Assembly: GCA_037447655.1 (NCBI GenBank)
Contig: JBBHKE010001526.1
Span: forward strand, 158,601-222,600
Direction of reading: 5' to 3'
Source of the DNA: Zygnema cylindricum
Taxonomy: Eukaryota; Streptophyta; Zygnematophyceae; Zygnematales; Zygnemataceae
DNA length: 64,000 nucleotides
Of this stretch, positions 45,829 through 57,624 are shown one piece after another. The stretch's first letter is position 1; each line of letters starts with the position of its first letter. A program made the translations under genes and the position numbers. The notes below the pieces were generated by a model. That model worked only from the letters and a program-made list of their open reading frames with translations, made no database searches and had not been told where the DNA came from.

Positions 45829-46658
45829 CCTCCGCTCGTACAGATATTTCGTTTTGACTTTTCGTTTGTAGATTTTTTTAAGATTTTCGGAATCTGAACT
45901 CTACCCTATGTGGCGCCAATCATAATTGAGGAAGGCTCGTTACCGACCCGACAAAATGGAGCGGACTTCTAGTAAACGCTGTTAGTAGACTTGTCTGTAC
46001 ATTTACTGGGACCGCCTAATGGAATGTTACCCTAAGTCCTAGTCTGCCTACTCTCAGCTGCCTATTACTAAGCCCTAGACCGATAAAAAGATTGTACAGT
46101 ACTAGAAGGTAATTTGGCCGATGTACTTATTGTACGACCATTGTACGACATGGCCTTGCAGGTGACACCTGTCAGATTGGGAGTCATGGTTCCTCCTCCC
46201 ATCTTCTCCGATGTCCAATAAAATGCCGCCACGTGTCATCACGTGACGCTACCTCCGAAAGCCGCCAAAACTTCATTCCGGATTGGCGGCTGCGACGACC
46301 TCCGTCCGATCAAATATATTTACACGGTTTGATTCGCGTTCGTGCGAGCCGTCAGTTCACATGTGCCTCTTTGTTGATTTGTTCCGTTGAATGAATTCGT
46401 CGCTAGGTAACTGTTTATGGATGTATCGAACCCCAGATAATTATCGCTTCATTAAAGACTTAACGGATAGGGCGGCAGGCTCTTTGAACTATACAGAACC
46501 TAAGATCAAGTCCAGGCCTGTCCAACGATCTGGCAAATTGTCAGTGCCACCTTCTAACCAAAGAGGCAGTCATGGTTTATCTCTGACCCTCTCTCTCTCT
46601 CTCCCTACAAGTGTACTAAAATGGAGAAGTGAACTATTAATTACCTCTCTTTTTAACA

Positions 46659-46740
46659 GCGTTCCCACCCATGTACCCCGATTGTCGGCCTGCGGCTCGG
46701 CCGCGCAGGCATGCGGCCGCTAAAGTCAAAACAGTTCAAA
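46659..46740 (-). other. Candidate host exon, part 2, right of the solo LTR
   Basis: A GC-rich stretch (GGCCTGCGGCTCGGCCGCGC) that joins 44220-44331 once the LTR and one GCGTT are removed. The open minus frame continues to about 46740. The exon start is not determined. Confidence 0.4.
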
Positions 46741-47064
46741 ATCACTCACGCCATGTGCTGAATAACACTAATGGAAACCCCAGAGTGTACTATTAGATAA
46801 ATCACATTGGATAGCTAAATTCAAGGAGGACGCTAAGCATGACTCTTTGTGCAGAACTTGAGAAAAGGAAAAATATTTGACATGCGAAGGACAAAATGAA
46901 TAAGATCAAACCGCGGTGTGACTTTGGAATTATACCTTACATTTTGTTGGGATGACATTTTTGTTACAAGAATGGAAGACTTAATTTTCAGATCCTCATT
47001 TTTTTTTATAGAATACTACAGTGAACTAGCCTCTTCTCTCTAAACACCGACTTCTCCTAATTGT
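46741..47064. other. No feature seen
   Basis: AT-rich unique-looking sequence with no recognisable gene, repeat or end motif. Confidence 0.4.
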
Positions 47065-47235
47065 CTAGAGATGAAAAGGATCTGCTAGAGACTTCGTAAT
47101 TTTCTGCTCAAGTTCCGCCTCTCCAATCCATCCCATACTCATAGCGTGGAGGCTGTTTTGCCCTTTCGCAAGTTTTGCTCCAATTGCCGCTTCACGACTT
47201 TTCCGTCGATCCGCCCGAGCCTTCTTATCCTCTCC
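47065..47235 (-). CDS. Candidate terminal exon of an unrecognised host gene
   Basis: The minus strand has an acceptor-like ACCTAACGCAG followed by an open 56-codon frame to a TAG (47067-47065). The protein is hydrophilic and helix-prone: GEDKKARADRRKSREAAIG, then AKLAKGQNSLHAMSMGWIG, then EAELEQKITKSLADPFHL. No family is recognised. A possible preceding exon with a GTAAGA donor lies near 47860-47960 (frame EDAEWRLVQKRKLSLSL), which would join in phase 0. It could equally be a pseudogene fragment. It is downstream of, and separate from, the CSN3 gene. Confidence 0.35.
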   Translation of the reverse strand, partial: GEDKKARADRRKSREAAIGAKLAKGQNSLHAMSMGWIGEAELEQKITKSLADPFHL

Positions 47236-48192
47236 CTGCGTTAGGTCAGTGGCCAGTTGCAGTCAGCTTTAAGGGTTTTTTAAGAATATTTTAGGGTTTT
47301 CCACAGTTATCGAACAATGGAACGGGTTTTTTTAAATTATCGAACACTCCGCATTTTCTTTGGGGTTTACAAGAGGAGATGTGAAAGAAACAAAGAAATC
47401 TAGACTACAAAAATAAATACACTCGCTTGGATAGAGTTGATATTCCAATACTTAAACAACTTGCTTCGACAAAGTTCGGTGTACTTCATCTAAAATATGT
47501 AAGCTAAAATACATTGCTTTCAGAGTTTAAGGAAATATTAGTGTTTGGCGTAGTGTTGTGTTTCGGATAAAAAAAGAAAATGTTATAAACCCAACAAAAA
47601 AGTGTTTAACAAACTGTTTAGAAAATCATGTGAACAAATTCTAAGTGTACACGATGCTATTGGGAGGAGTTCGCTCTGAAGAACAAAGTTATAAACGACA
47701 ATTAATTCACACACATCGGTGTGATGTCATTTAGCTTAAGGTGAAAGGAACATGCACCCACATCAGTTAAAAGACGCTTACAAAAAAACAAACATTGTAG
47801 CAGTCCCTGGCAATAGACACTGGAATGTATTTTCATCGGCTTGATAAGATCTTACTAAGGACAAGCTCAACTTCCTTTTCTGGACCAACCTCCATTCTGC
47901 ATCCTCTTTACAACACAAGCCTTCCCCTACCACATTCAGATCCACACTGAATACCGTCTCGTGAAAATGTTGGTTCACAAATGTTGCTTGACAAAAGCAA
48001 CTCACGTGCATTTAGACAAAATGACAAGGGGCCAAGAGCTAGAGATAGCTATGAACTTTCGAGCGTATTTTGTTTTTTCGAAGAAATCAAATTGTGTCAA
48101 AACACTTTCTGATAGCCAATACTAAAGTCTTAGGATCTTAACAAGAGCTTGCGACAGCCATGAACTTTCAAAGGTATATTTTTTGTAAGAAA
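47236..48192. other. Intergenic or intronic, one weak exon-like frame
   Basis: The only protein-like stretch is minus 47862-48011 (HFHETVFSVDLNVVGEGLCC, then KEDAEWRLVQKRKLS), ending at a GTAAGATC donor. Near-duplicates of GAAATCA(A/G)ATTGTGTCAAAA at about 48083 and 48190 flank a roughly 105-bp near-repeat that ends at the CSN3 stop. Confidence 0.35.
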
Positions 48193-51100
48193 TCAGATTG
48201 TGTCAAAAACTTTTTGAGAGGCGAGGTCGAAGTCTTCCGGGTCTCCATACCGCCCGTGCCGGTCTTTCATGGTGATCTGCAGAATGAACCAGTGGAGTGA
48301 GCATACAAGGCCCCTCATATCCCCTGAAGCACCAGGATATCTTAGGGCACAACTTATTTCTCTTCTGCAAAAAATAGAAATACGATTGGAAATCCAACGG
48401 GCAAAGTCATACCGACAGCAGAGCAAATACAGTGAAGACTTCACAAAATAAAATCCCATTGACTCACTACAAAATACATTGAGAAAACCAATTGTGTCAT
48501 ATTCACTAGAAAATGGAAGAGCCATTCCTCTGTGTGCTTTTTTTCTACCGCACCAGACGAGCAATGCGCTCCTCCTGGCTGCTTACCCGGCTAAGATACG
48601 TCCGGTCGCACGCCACCGCCTCGTCCAATGTCGCTAATCGTCGAGCCAAATGGATAGTCCTGAGAAGTTCCACCAATATTGTCCATGGGAGAAAACTATA
48701 CAGCATAAATAATCAATTTGGTGAGCACTATTCGACCTTTCTAAGGCATTTTAAATTTCCTGCAATATACTTTCCCCCCATTCGTATCTTCACACTTGAA
48801 CAAAAAAAAATATAGTTTGACAAGGCATGATACCTCAAACCAATTAAGACACCAAACGTTGCTTATATGCAATCGTATAATTACTGCCCTATGCGGTTTA
48901 GCACATCTCCATTCGACACTGTTAGCAAAACGCTTTCAGATGAGATGCATGGGACAGAGAATTGTGAACCAAATGGTTGACAAAGGTGTGGAACAAAACA
49001 CTTTTGTGCCACAAAAATGTGGACTAGTGTCCAGCAAAGACCGTAGTCCGACATTTTTTTTTTTTGGGATTTGTTTATTTCATCGAAGCAGTTTGTCCTA
49101 CATACTTTTGAATGTGACCGTCGATCTTTTCGGCCATTTCACGTGTGTTATACTGTTCAGGATCTTCTTGAAATCGCACCATTCCATCCTTCTGGTTGAT
49201 GCTCGCAAAAATCTCTCCATCTTCGATCTGGCCCAGCATAATTTTCATGCCACAAACATTTACATAACTCAGCATAAAATTTGACTAAACACTCACCAAA
49301 CATGTTGACCAAATAAAACAACTACAAAGAAATTACACAAATTTGCATAACATTTGTTGAGTCACATAACTCCAAAGTATTTGACCAATTTACATGACTC
49401 AGCGTAAAAATCCAATATGTGCAGTCGATTTCTTTGATGTAAACTGCCATGCCATATTGCCATCTTCATTCCTATGGAACACTCTACATTGAACTAAATC
49501 TAATGAAAGTTTAAACAAAATTAAGAAGTTATGTGGAAGAGGTTATCTACAGTCGCATGAAAATCAAGCCAAAAGAACAAAAAACCAACAGCTAACAACA
49601 TCCAAGCTAAGGACACAGCGAGCAGTGGAGTGACATGCGAGTATTGACTGAAAAAATCAAACAAAGGATGGGAATGGCAAGAAAAGTCAGCAGACCATGC
49701 GAAGAACATGGAACTCGGCCTCCTTGGGACCTCCAAGTTTTACAGTGGTAGCAATATCTTCCAAAGAGAGCGTCAAATATGTCTGTGTGAGTCGCTGAAT
49801 ATTTCGCTTATGTACAGACGCAATCACTTGCTTTGCAAGACCCAAATTAGAATCCTGAGGACCATAAATGCCCACCATCCAGAAAAATCATTTTTATCTT
49901 TCTCAAGAGTAACAACTGCAGCATTTACAATCACATGACAAAAAAACTGACCTTTTTGGCACACATCACTACAACAATCATCACTACTAAAGTTAGTAGC
50001 AAGTACTGAGTCATGCGTTTCTCTACCCAACACACAGCCATCTGTCATATCACCCAAAACCATAATTTACTATCATGTATTTTAATGTCACATTTAAACA
50101 AATATTCTTTGACTATGACAGTTAAAAAACAGCATAGTTGTATGCATCACCATCTTTTCAAATCACAAACACAGTGAAATGCAAAAATCAAGAAAAAACA
50201 CCATGCATGACATGATCGCCCGGGTGGCATAAAAAAAAAACCACACTCCATTTCAATCCAAAGAATTTGTTTTGCCACATTTCATTGTCTGAATGAAAAA
50301 CTCTCATTGCTGACACAACTACAAGGTAGGAAACGTTCCTACTAGAAAGAAATGGAGTAAGACAGCAAACCGCCACAAGATCCTCACATTTTTAAAAACC
50401 TCCTCGTGACTTGCCACACAGCGTTTCAACTCGTCAACATCTCGTGTCGCATAAGCCGTCACCAGCTCCGAATAATCCTGTGCAGCCGTCCATTCCCGAA
50501 TTTAAATACTTCACTTAGATGCATTAATATCCAGAAGGTGTTTAAAAAAGCTTTGAATAATCCTGTGCAAACATCCATATCGGATTTAGTGTTGTGACCT
50601 AACTTGAAAAAATTCCAGAAATTGACTCACTTTCCCCTCGAATGGAATAAAGAACGAGCTATACAAAGCACCAAATAATCCAAAATTAAATCTGTAGCTT
50701 ATTAACATCCAGTCAACAAGCTCCAAATAATCCTGTGAAAAAATCCAGTCACGTATTTTAATTTATTAACATCAAAGGCTTGTTCCACTTTCTCTTGCAC
50801 ACGATAAACAAGCCGCCAACAAGATCTACAAAATTATGGGAGACCATCCATTAACAACTTCAAATCTGTTAAAATCCTGAATTCGTGCTCAATTCAGACA
50901 CAATCTCTGCATAATCCTGCGGAAACTTCCAGACACGAGCTCAGAATTGTTTCACTTTCTCTGTCAAATGATACAACCAGCTAACCACAAAAATCTGAAC
51001 AATCCTAGGCAAACACCAGTCCGCAAATTGAAACTAAACTTAAATAAACAGAGACAACAACCATAGTTTCTAGTGTAGCTTACCAAACAGATTTTCAGTC

Positions 51101-51999
51101 AATAAACCTCAATTCAATATCCGTACAACACTCAAAGATCGACGGGTAACTAGTTCTGCGGTTTTTCTGTACAGTTTTCAACTCCGACCTTCTTAATTTT
51201 TGTAAGTCATAAGTTCAATATTCAACCCAGCAATGCCGTAGTTGTAGTTTTGGTTCTGTTTGTTGGCACTTATCTTTGACTATGATTATATAGACACACA
51301 CTTGTAGAAAATTTAAGAACAGGCCTCATTAATTCTTTAAGATGTCTATAGACGTTATAGCTACTTATATTTGACCGCACAAGGGCATGGAAAACCTAAA
51401 AGAAAGGTTTACGGCATAACTAAATGACACTTATATTAGAAAATTCCTAAATCGTCAATACATAGCGATTTTGACATACTGATAAAAACCGAAATACAAA
51501 CTGGTAGACAGGGAAACTAGCGTTTTTGCAATTCTCATCACCCACACGTACCTGACAGCAGCTCTTTAGATTCCGTTGTACCACTGAGGGAGTGAATTTT
51601 GGAAAAGGGGGAACCTGAAAACGAAAGCCGATTGCTAGCATTTCTTCAGATGTAGCATTATCCTTGGTTAAACTCCTAAAATAACTAGCGGGCAACAATG
51701 CAGAAACATAGCACTCGGGAGACGACCAAAATGTAAACTACAACGATTAGAGAGAAGAAAAATGCAGCACTAATCACTAGGGAGAAATGAGTACAGTAAA
51801 CTGAAAAAAATAAAATTTGAAGCAACAAGTAAAATTATTAGGAAATAGTGCAGCTTACCTGGCCCGTTGCAATTAGCGACGCAAGGATAAATTTCTTGTA
51901 AGAAGATACTGTGATAGCGTTGAGCACATTCGCTGGCGCAGTGATGGTCTGCCCTCCCACACGCCCCCATCCCTCCAAAATGGGCTCACTTCCTCTCAT
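48193..51999 (-). CDS. CSN3: COP9 signalosome subunit 3, C-terminal half (seven exons), possibly N-terminally shortened
   Basis: CSN3 is a PCI-domain subunit of the COP9 signalosome, the complex that removes NEDD8 from cullins. Exons on the minus strand: 51999-51859, 51614-51552, 50477-50388, 49854-49696, 49227-49106, 48659-48587, 48276-48193. All introns are GT-AG and all phases join. Hallmarks against plant CSN3 from memory: AITVSSYKKFILASLIATGQ; PPFPKFTPSVVQRNLKS; YSELVTAYATRDVDELKRCV; RNIQRLTQTYLTLSLEDIA; SINQKDGMVRFQEDPEQY; IQKTIHLARRLATLDE; final RYGDPEDFDLASQK. The model is 243 aa against roughly 425 in the family. The missing N-terminal 200 or so residues are not found to the right. 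An in-frame ATG at 51999 (MRGSEPILEGWGRVGGQ) opens the first exon, so either the gene was shortened and uses this start, or upstream exons lie beyond recognition and an acceptor GGGCAG at about 51950 is used. Confidence 0.85.
50550..51012 (-). repeat. Decayed tandem copies of a CSN3 exon start within an intron
   Basis: The 3' splice site and first codons of the exon starting at 50477 (CACAG then GATTATTCGGAGCTGGT) recur in diverged form about 50570-50550, 50740-50715, 50922-50900 and 51012-50990 on the minus strand. The clearest, at about 50725, reads CACAG then GATTATTTGGAGCTTGTTGA. Flanking CACTTTCTCTTG-like wording repeats too. This looks like an ancient tandem duplication of an exon-bearing segment. 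Confidence 0.6.
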
Positions 52000-52136
52000 C
52001 GCTCCCATTCCTCTCTATACCTCCAAATTTCATATTCTAACATCTCTCTCCAAGCAGCAGTGAGACACAGGGAAGCAGCTCCAGAAAATGTAAATTGGGT
52101 ACTACCTCCAATTATTGTGATTGGTTTGAGTGCAGG

Positions 52137-52290
52137 AGGGGGAGAGGGAGAGGGGGAGGGGTTGAGAGAGGGGGGGAGGGGGGGAGAGGGGGAGGGGTTG
52201 AGAGAGGGGGGGAGGGAGAGAGGGGGAGGCAGGAATAGAGGGAGGGGGGAAGAGGGGGAAGGGAGGAGGAGAGAGAGAGGCAGGATAGGG
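52137..52290 (-). repeat. CT-rich tract (minus strand) upstream of the CSN3 start
   Basis: Almost pure pyrimidine on the minus strand (CTCCCCCTCTCC units). It lies between a telo-box and the CSN3 ATG, as in CT-rich leaders of plant housekeeping genes. The Pro/Ser-rich reading frames over it are composition artefacts. Confidence 0.8.
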
Positions 52291-52325
52291 AGAGACTTGA
52301 TTTGCAAAGCGCGGAAGAGAGGACA

Positions 52326-52334
52326 AAACCCTAA
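52326..52334. promoter_or_regulatory. Telo-box AAACCCTAA
   Basis: AAACCCTAA lies about 330 bp upstream of the CSN3 ATG. Telo-boxes are known in promoters of plant genes of the translation and cell-growth class. Position next to a CT-rich leader fits a promoter, but this is inference. Confidence 0.5.
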
Positions 52335-52344
52335 CGATGCCAAT

Positions 52345-53028
52345 CATTTATTTTCACCAAGATTTTTTTTGATGTACATCGGAATTGTTTCGCCGATGCA
52401 CATCTGATTGGCACCGGCAAAAACAGACGCCACCGCAACGGATTGGGTCGGATCCGATGCGCATCGCTTCCTCGCATCCATCACCGCATGTGAATTGATA
52501 TGCATCCATGACTACTAATTACAATTACATCAACCAACACTCAAACAGTTTCTTAAATTCACATGTGCTGGTGCACACTCACATCATATTTTTGAGAGGA
52601 AGGTCAAACAAACTATCTACAAGGTAGACGATCCAGCCTATCTAACTAACGGGCCAAATTTGGAAGTCCATGAGGACAAACCCCTGAACGGTTTGATTTT
52701 TTTACATACGAATGCTCTGAAAGTAGTACGGAGAATCTTCGCTAAAAACAAAGTTACAAGACTAAAGTTTCGGTTACATGGGAAAGTGCCCTGCGTGAGG
52801 AAATATTTGTAAGTGAGAAAAGTTTCATTGAAATATATTTATATTTTGCTGGATTTCTGTGTGATTTATAAAATTGTGGATCGTACTTTTTTTTTTGCTT
52901 CCGCTGTAACTTGTGAGTGTATTTGTGAGCGTCAGATTGATCCTGGTTTATAACAGGTTTGGGTTATTTGAATTTTTGACTTTTGCGACCTCTGGTGACG
53001 GTCTTCCCCCGGTTTGGAATCAGTCTAA
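52345..53028. other. No gene seen
   Basis: Unique-looking sequence upstream of CSN3. I searched it for CSN3 N-terminal wording and saw none. 52440-52510 has a run of CGATGCGCATCG-type palindromes. Confidence 0.4.
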
Positions 53029-53916
53029 TGTTGGGTATCGGGTAAAATCATATTGCGATAATTTCGATATTTAATATATCAATTATCGATCGGTCAGAAG
53101 CCTCGATATATCGTACCGGGACCAACAAAAATCATCGCGAAATAGTTCGCTATATATAGTACTTTTTAAATTTAATGCTTTATATAATATATTATTTTAT
53201 CGAAAACGAAAAATTGTATGATACGCCGCGTATGACGTAAACTTTGTTACGTTACTTCAAGGTAGACGGCGCAACATGTAACCGTAGAAAAATTAGTACC
53301 TTATATAATTAGTATGTATTAACGTACAGAACTTCAAATTTTCAAACAAAAAACTCACACTAATTTAGTGAAATGATGATCGAACAAGATTTTTTTTGAA
53401 GACTGTTCGTTTCGGTTATAGCACTAGTACTAGCAGCAGCAGCAGTACCACTACTATTGCTAGTATTACTAGTTTACAAGCATTCTTCAATTTTTTCTTT
53501 ATTTACCAAAAAAAAAAAAAACCAAAAAAAATAAAAAAAAAAAAAAATTGTCTTTTATAAAATTAGAAAAAAAATGAATAAATAAATAAAATTATAAATA
53601 GTACAACAGCAGTAGCACTTATCTCTTGTTTCATAAATCACATTTTTCAAGCATAATGTCAGAGAAAACTATAGAAATAACTCTAAAAACCAAAATTAAA
53701 ATCTGGAACGTGTACAAAGACATAAACATCTACGAATAGTTCTAAAATATAACAAACTTCAATATATAGCGATATAATATATCAGCATATCGGCCTAATA
53801 TATCGGCTAAATATGGCGATATTTAGCTTCTCGGTATAACGAAGCGATATATCGATTATCGGGTACCTAAAATTAGGTACATATCGAATATCGGCAAGTG
53901 GTCCTCGATACCCAAC
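53029..53916. mobile_element. MITE-C related element, long form
   Basis: The ends are TGTTGGGTATCGGGTA and TATCGG...CGATACCCAACA. Inner CGATATATCG and GGGACCAACAAAAATCATCG blocks match other MITE-C copies. The middle has poly-A runs (53507-53550) and a GCA/GTA repeat (53428-53470), so other DNA may be nested. No coding. Confidence 0.65.
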
Positions 53917-54355
53917 ACCCCGAAGCACTATACATGGAATTTATAATTATATTTCTTTCTTTACGGTAATATAGGTACAATATAATTGGTATAAATAAAT
54001 CTACTCTAATTTCAATAATTTGAATTGTTTTAAATAGAGTCTCGTATATAATGTATTAGTCCGTACTAAAAGTGCCCGATATTTTGCACAAAAGTACAAT
54101 ACTAAAACTGCTCGATATACCGTACAAACGTAGAGAAAAATTGTTAGATAACGGAGTCGACAATAGAAAGTGGGTGCGTCGACACGGGAAAGCGCACTCA
54201 AATTTGATTCATAAAGACGGGGGGAAATCGCGCGAACTTGTTCTCACATGTTTAACGGCGACTATGTGAACACAGACTATATCTCGTACATTATGGGAAA
54301 GTCTATACAAATATTGTACTTAGCATGTTTTGTATCGAAGGCTCTTGCCGCTATT
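53917..54355. other. AT-rich sequence with a dispersed-repeat fragment
   Basis: 54060-54290 resembles 31840-32060 (GTCGAC...GGAAAG...TTTGATTCATA). No gene is seen. Confidence 0.4.
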
Positions 54356-54764
54356 TGATATATACGTAATTTTGGATAATGAGATATATCGTCTCGGTAT
54401 ATCGAGAAGCTTAATATCTTAGTATTTTGCCTATATATCTTCCCGATACACCGGTAAACTTATACCGCCATATATCGAAACGACCTTGGGTTTCGAAAAA
54501 AAAATCGAAAGCCTTCCCCCATCCTCCCCAACGTGGCCCCAACCGTCGAGGGGGGGGGGGTTGAGGGTGGGGATTTTCCGTACGATTTACCGTACAATAT
54601 TTTCGTACTAAATCTGTACGGACATTCACCTCCCACCAAATACATCGTGATAATTTTTGTTGGTCCCGGAGCGATATATCGAGCCCTTTAACCATTTCAT
54701 ATTCGATATAACGAATATCGAATGTATCGAGATAAGTTTTTACCCAAAACACAAACACTAAAAA
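54356..54764. mobile_element. MITE-C related element, diverged copy
   Basis: Left part GAGATATATCGTCTCGGTATATCGAG; right part TTTGTTGGTCCCGGAGCGATATATCGAG and terminal ACCCAAAACACAAACACT. A G-run at 54550-54560 lies in the middle. The left end is not sharply defined. Confidence 0.55.
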
Positions 54765-55430
54765 TTAGTGTTAGATGTATAAATCACCGTTAGATTTTGT
54801 TGGTGTTAAATAACAATGTTGCGTTCTTTACTCTAATCCTTTCAGCAATTCACAATGTAATATTGAGGCAAAGTAACTCCTTACCAACGAATAGTAAAAT
54901 TTATGAACAAGTTTCACATGATTTGAACATGTTTTCTTTAGAGAGAGAGAAAACAAAATATTTTTCTTTGCCGATCTTACTCATGTACTAAAAAACGAAT
55001 TGCGTCCGTCTTGGATCTCCACTTTCATCCATGGGTCTTGCAAAAGTTTACAGCGTCAACGCTCCTCTAGTTCCCCTACCTCTCCCCTCTCCCAACTCTT
55101 TCCTACCATGAAACTCAAAAATTTTCCTATGAAGTGAAAAATCTCAGTCCGAGAGAGTGAGGGAGAGGAAGTTATTTTAGGTCCAATTTAGGCTAAAATG
55201 GGATTTCTCAAATTAGATTATAAGCATCTCATATGGCGTGTTTTGGTTTTTTTGTATAAAGCCAAATGGCGGGTCATTAGCCAAAAGTGGGGGTGGAGAG
55301 ATGTATTTGTTAAGAATCACTGTAGCAAAAAAATAAAAGGCACAAAAAGGCTGAATATCTTAAAAGGTAAGACTTCTATTGATACTAAATCGACATCTTG
55401 GTGAAGTCAAGGTTCCGCACACAACGATAA
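54765..55430. other. Unassigned sequence
   Basis: The frame 55198-55404 (68 aa) is open but has no recognisable motif and low coding quality. A pyrimidine-rich block near 55060-55105 is the only other signal. Confidence 0.35.
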
Positions 55431-55560
55431 AATAGGAGTAATATCGTAAGGATTTGAACTTGAGTCATGTCGGGCAAAATAAATTTAGTCAATAGTGATA
55501 ACGACAACACAACTGTCAGTTAGTGACTAGCCCATCGCTCACGACATATGATTTGTTTTA
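55431..55560 (-). repeat. tRNA-like sequence, possible SINE head
   Basis: The minus strand has GATGGGCTAGTCACTAAC (box-A-like) about 70 nt before CAAGTTCAAATCC (box-B-like). The spacing is longer than in a normal tRNA. It could be a SINE or another LTR module. Confidence 0.35.
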
Positions 55561-56560
55561 GTATATAAAAGGACATAATTTAAATAAACAAAATATTCAC
55601 TTGGTACAACCTATAAATAAACCCGAAATATTGCAAATTAAGTATGTGTCAAAACTAATAAGATTTACAATGTTTTTTTTTGGCGCACGCATTATGTTTT
55701 CTCGTAAAGCTCGTCACAATCCCACTTAGTGGCCTTTTGACAATGAAGTGACTAGAAAATTTGCGAGTATATCCATACCTACTTTGGTGTGAACAATCCA
55801 CTTGTTGATAAAATACATTTTTGGAATTTGTGGCTAGTGATAATTATATATCTTATGCTACTCGAATCTACGCCAATTGTGTACGCTGACAAGGAATCCT
55901 CTTTGTTGGCTTGAAATGATCGACCCCAATTTCAAAAGCATAGGTCGAGATGGTCACCTACATATGTCCGAAGGAAACAAATATTAATCGGTGTGGTGAA
56001 GAGTCGAGGTAAATCTTGATGGGAGGACTTGCAATAGCATCGTAAACTAAGTCGAGTTGCGCCTATCCAAATAAGTAAAAGTACACCAAAAAGCGAGGAA
56101 AGAAGTTGATGTGTTAATGGGACTAAACCAAACAAACCCTCACTCGTTAAGCACCAATGGCAAGATATGATTGGTTCTGAAATATCATGGTATATAGAAC
56201 AAGCATTTTAGTTTGCAATTTATTTGTTCGAAATGGTAAATTTAATCAATATTGACAAGATTATTTTGATGTGGCTATATGAGATCGTACATCAATGGAG
56301 GCATATAAGGCACGATATGCTAAAATATTAAAGGAAGATGACTCGGTTGGTAACTTCTCAACGGATACCAAGATGACGATGTCAACCTCCATTTAAGAGA
56401 AAACACATGTTTATTTGACTCGACCATACAAATTTGACCATATAGAGGTGTATCAAAATCATCGAGATGTTATTCAACGGCGATATCAACATCTAAATCA
56501 CGACCTAGCGAAAGATAAAAGGGAAAAATCCCACGTTGGCATCAGGCTTTAAAAAACATG
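55561..56560. other. Highly decayed retroelement-like sequence
   Basis: No frame is intact. It leads into the knuckle remnant below with A-rich sense-strand composition typical of old gag. Nothing else is recognised. Confidence 0.3.
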
Positions 56561-56790
56561 GTTTGATGGTAACAAAGACCACTAAAACAACCACAACATT
56601 GACGACGTCAAAGACAAAAAAACCTTCTATTGTGGTAAACAAGGGCATTTTATTACAATTCGCACGAAATACACTTATAAGAAGAGATGGGACGAACAAG
56701 ATGACACAAAAATGAAAGTGATAAAGAAAAAAATGGGGAATAAGCTTCCCAACCTCGTGATTAACACATGTGAAACTAAGAACACGAGTA
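56561..56790 (+). pseudogene. Remnant of a retroelement gag zinc knuckle
   Basis: In one plus frame 56600-56670 reads KTFYCGKQGHFITIRTKYTY. The F-Y-C-G-K-Q-G-H-F-I core is a CCHC knuckle with the first and last cysteine lost. The region around it is lysine-rich and full of stops. Probably an old LTR element unrelated to the copia families above (Ty3/gypsy-like by feel, not proven). Confidence 0.45.
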
Positions 56791-57080
56791 ATAAGCGCAC
56801 TAGTTATTTAAATTGCACCGTGAATTGTTATTAGGGTCGATAACACTGTACATGTGCCCTTAAATTATGACCTTTACACTTCAAATAAAATTAATTACAT
56901 TATAATTTCTTTCACGCTTATTAAATGTTGTTTAATCAATGCAAAGAGGTGTTTAAATAATGTGACGGACGAAATGTGTAAGTCCGTACTTAGAATACTC
57001 AATATGTTGTAGAGAAACCCATGACAAGCTGTTTAACAGGCGTGTGGATATATTCATTTTCATAGAGTTACTTCTTTACT

Positions 57081-57549
57081 AGTGTTGTGTATCGGGAGGG
57101 GATTGTCGATAATCAATATGTACCTTTTTTTGGCTTGCCGATAATCGATATATTGGCACGATATATCGATACTGGCGTTATTGCCGATAAAAGACCGATA
57201 ATATCGGTTTTTTATCGCGATAACACCGGTACCGATAACAATCGCCGATAATTGTTCGATTCGTACCTTACAATTGTACGGTTTATTCCGGCGTACTGAA
57301 TCGTCGTTATTGTGTCGCACAGAGTACGAAACATATTGTTACACGTGACACGCCATGCTATATATATCGAAAAGTGTAATACAGTATATTATAAAGTACT
57401 ATTATATAGCGTACTGTAATTTTTTACACTTATCGCCGATAAGGAATTTGTTGGTCTAAGAGCGGTATATCAGACCCTTGACCGTTCGATTACCGATAAC
57501 TATCGGTATCGGTGTCATCGAGATAAATTTCTTGCCGATACACAACACT
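57081..57549. mobile_element. MITE-C, full copy
   Basis: The inverted ends are AGTGTTGTGTATCGG and CCGATACACAACACT, 469 bp in all. Long inner palindromic wording (CGATAATCGATATAT, ATCGCCGATAA) suggests it folds into one hairpin. No reading frame. The flanks do not show a clear target duplication. Confidence 0.8.
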
Positions 57550-57624
57550 TATTTACAGTGGGTGTGCGTGCACTCCGTGTTCCGCTCCATAATTATAAAT
57601 TTTGTACTATATAGGAATGGTGAC

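Noticed and set aside
51996-52407. Pro/Ser-rich and Gly/Glu-rich frames on both strands
   Set aside because: They are translations of the GA/CT-rich tract at 52137-52290; simple composition, not protein evidence.
55198-55404. 68-aa frame MGFLKLDYKHLIWR...
   Set aside because: No motif, no splice or promoter context, and length expected by chance in AT-rich DNA.
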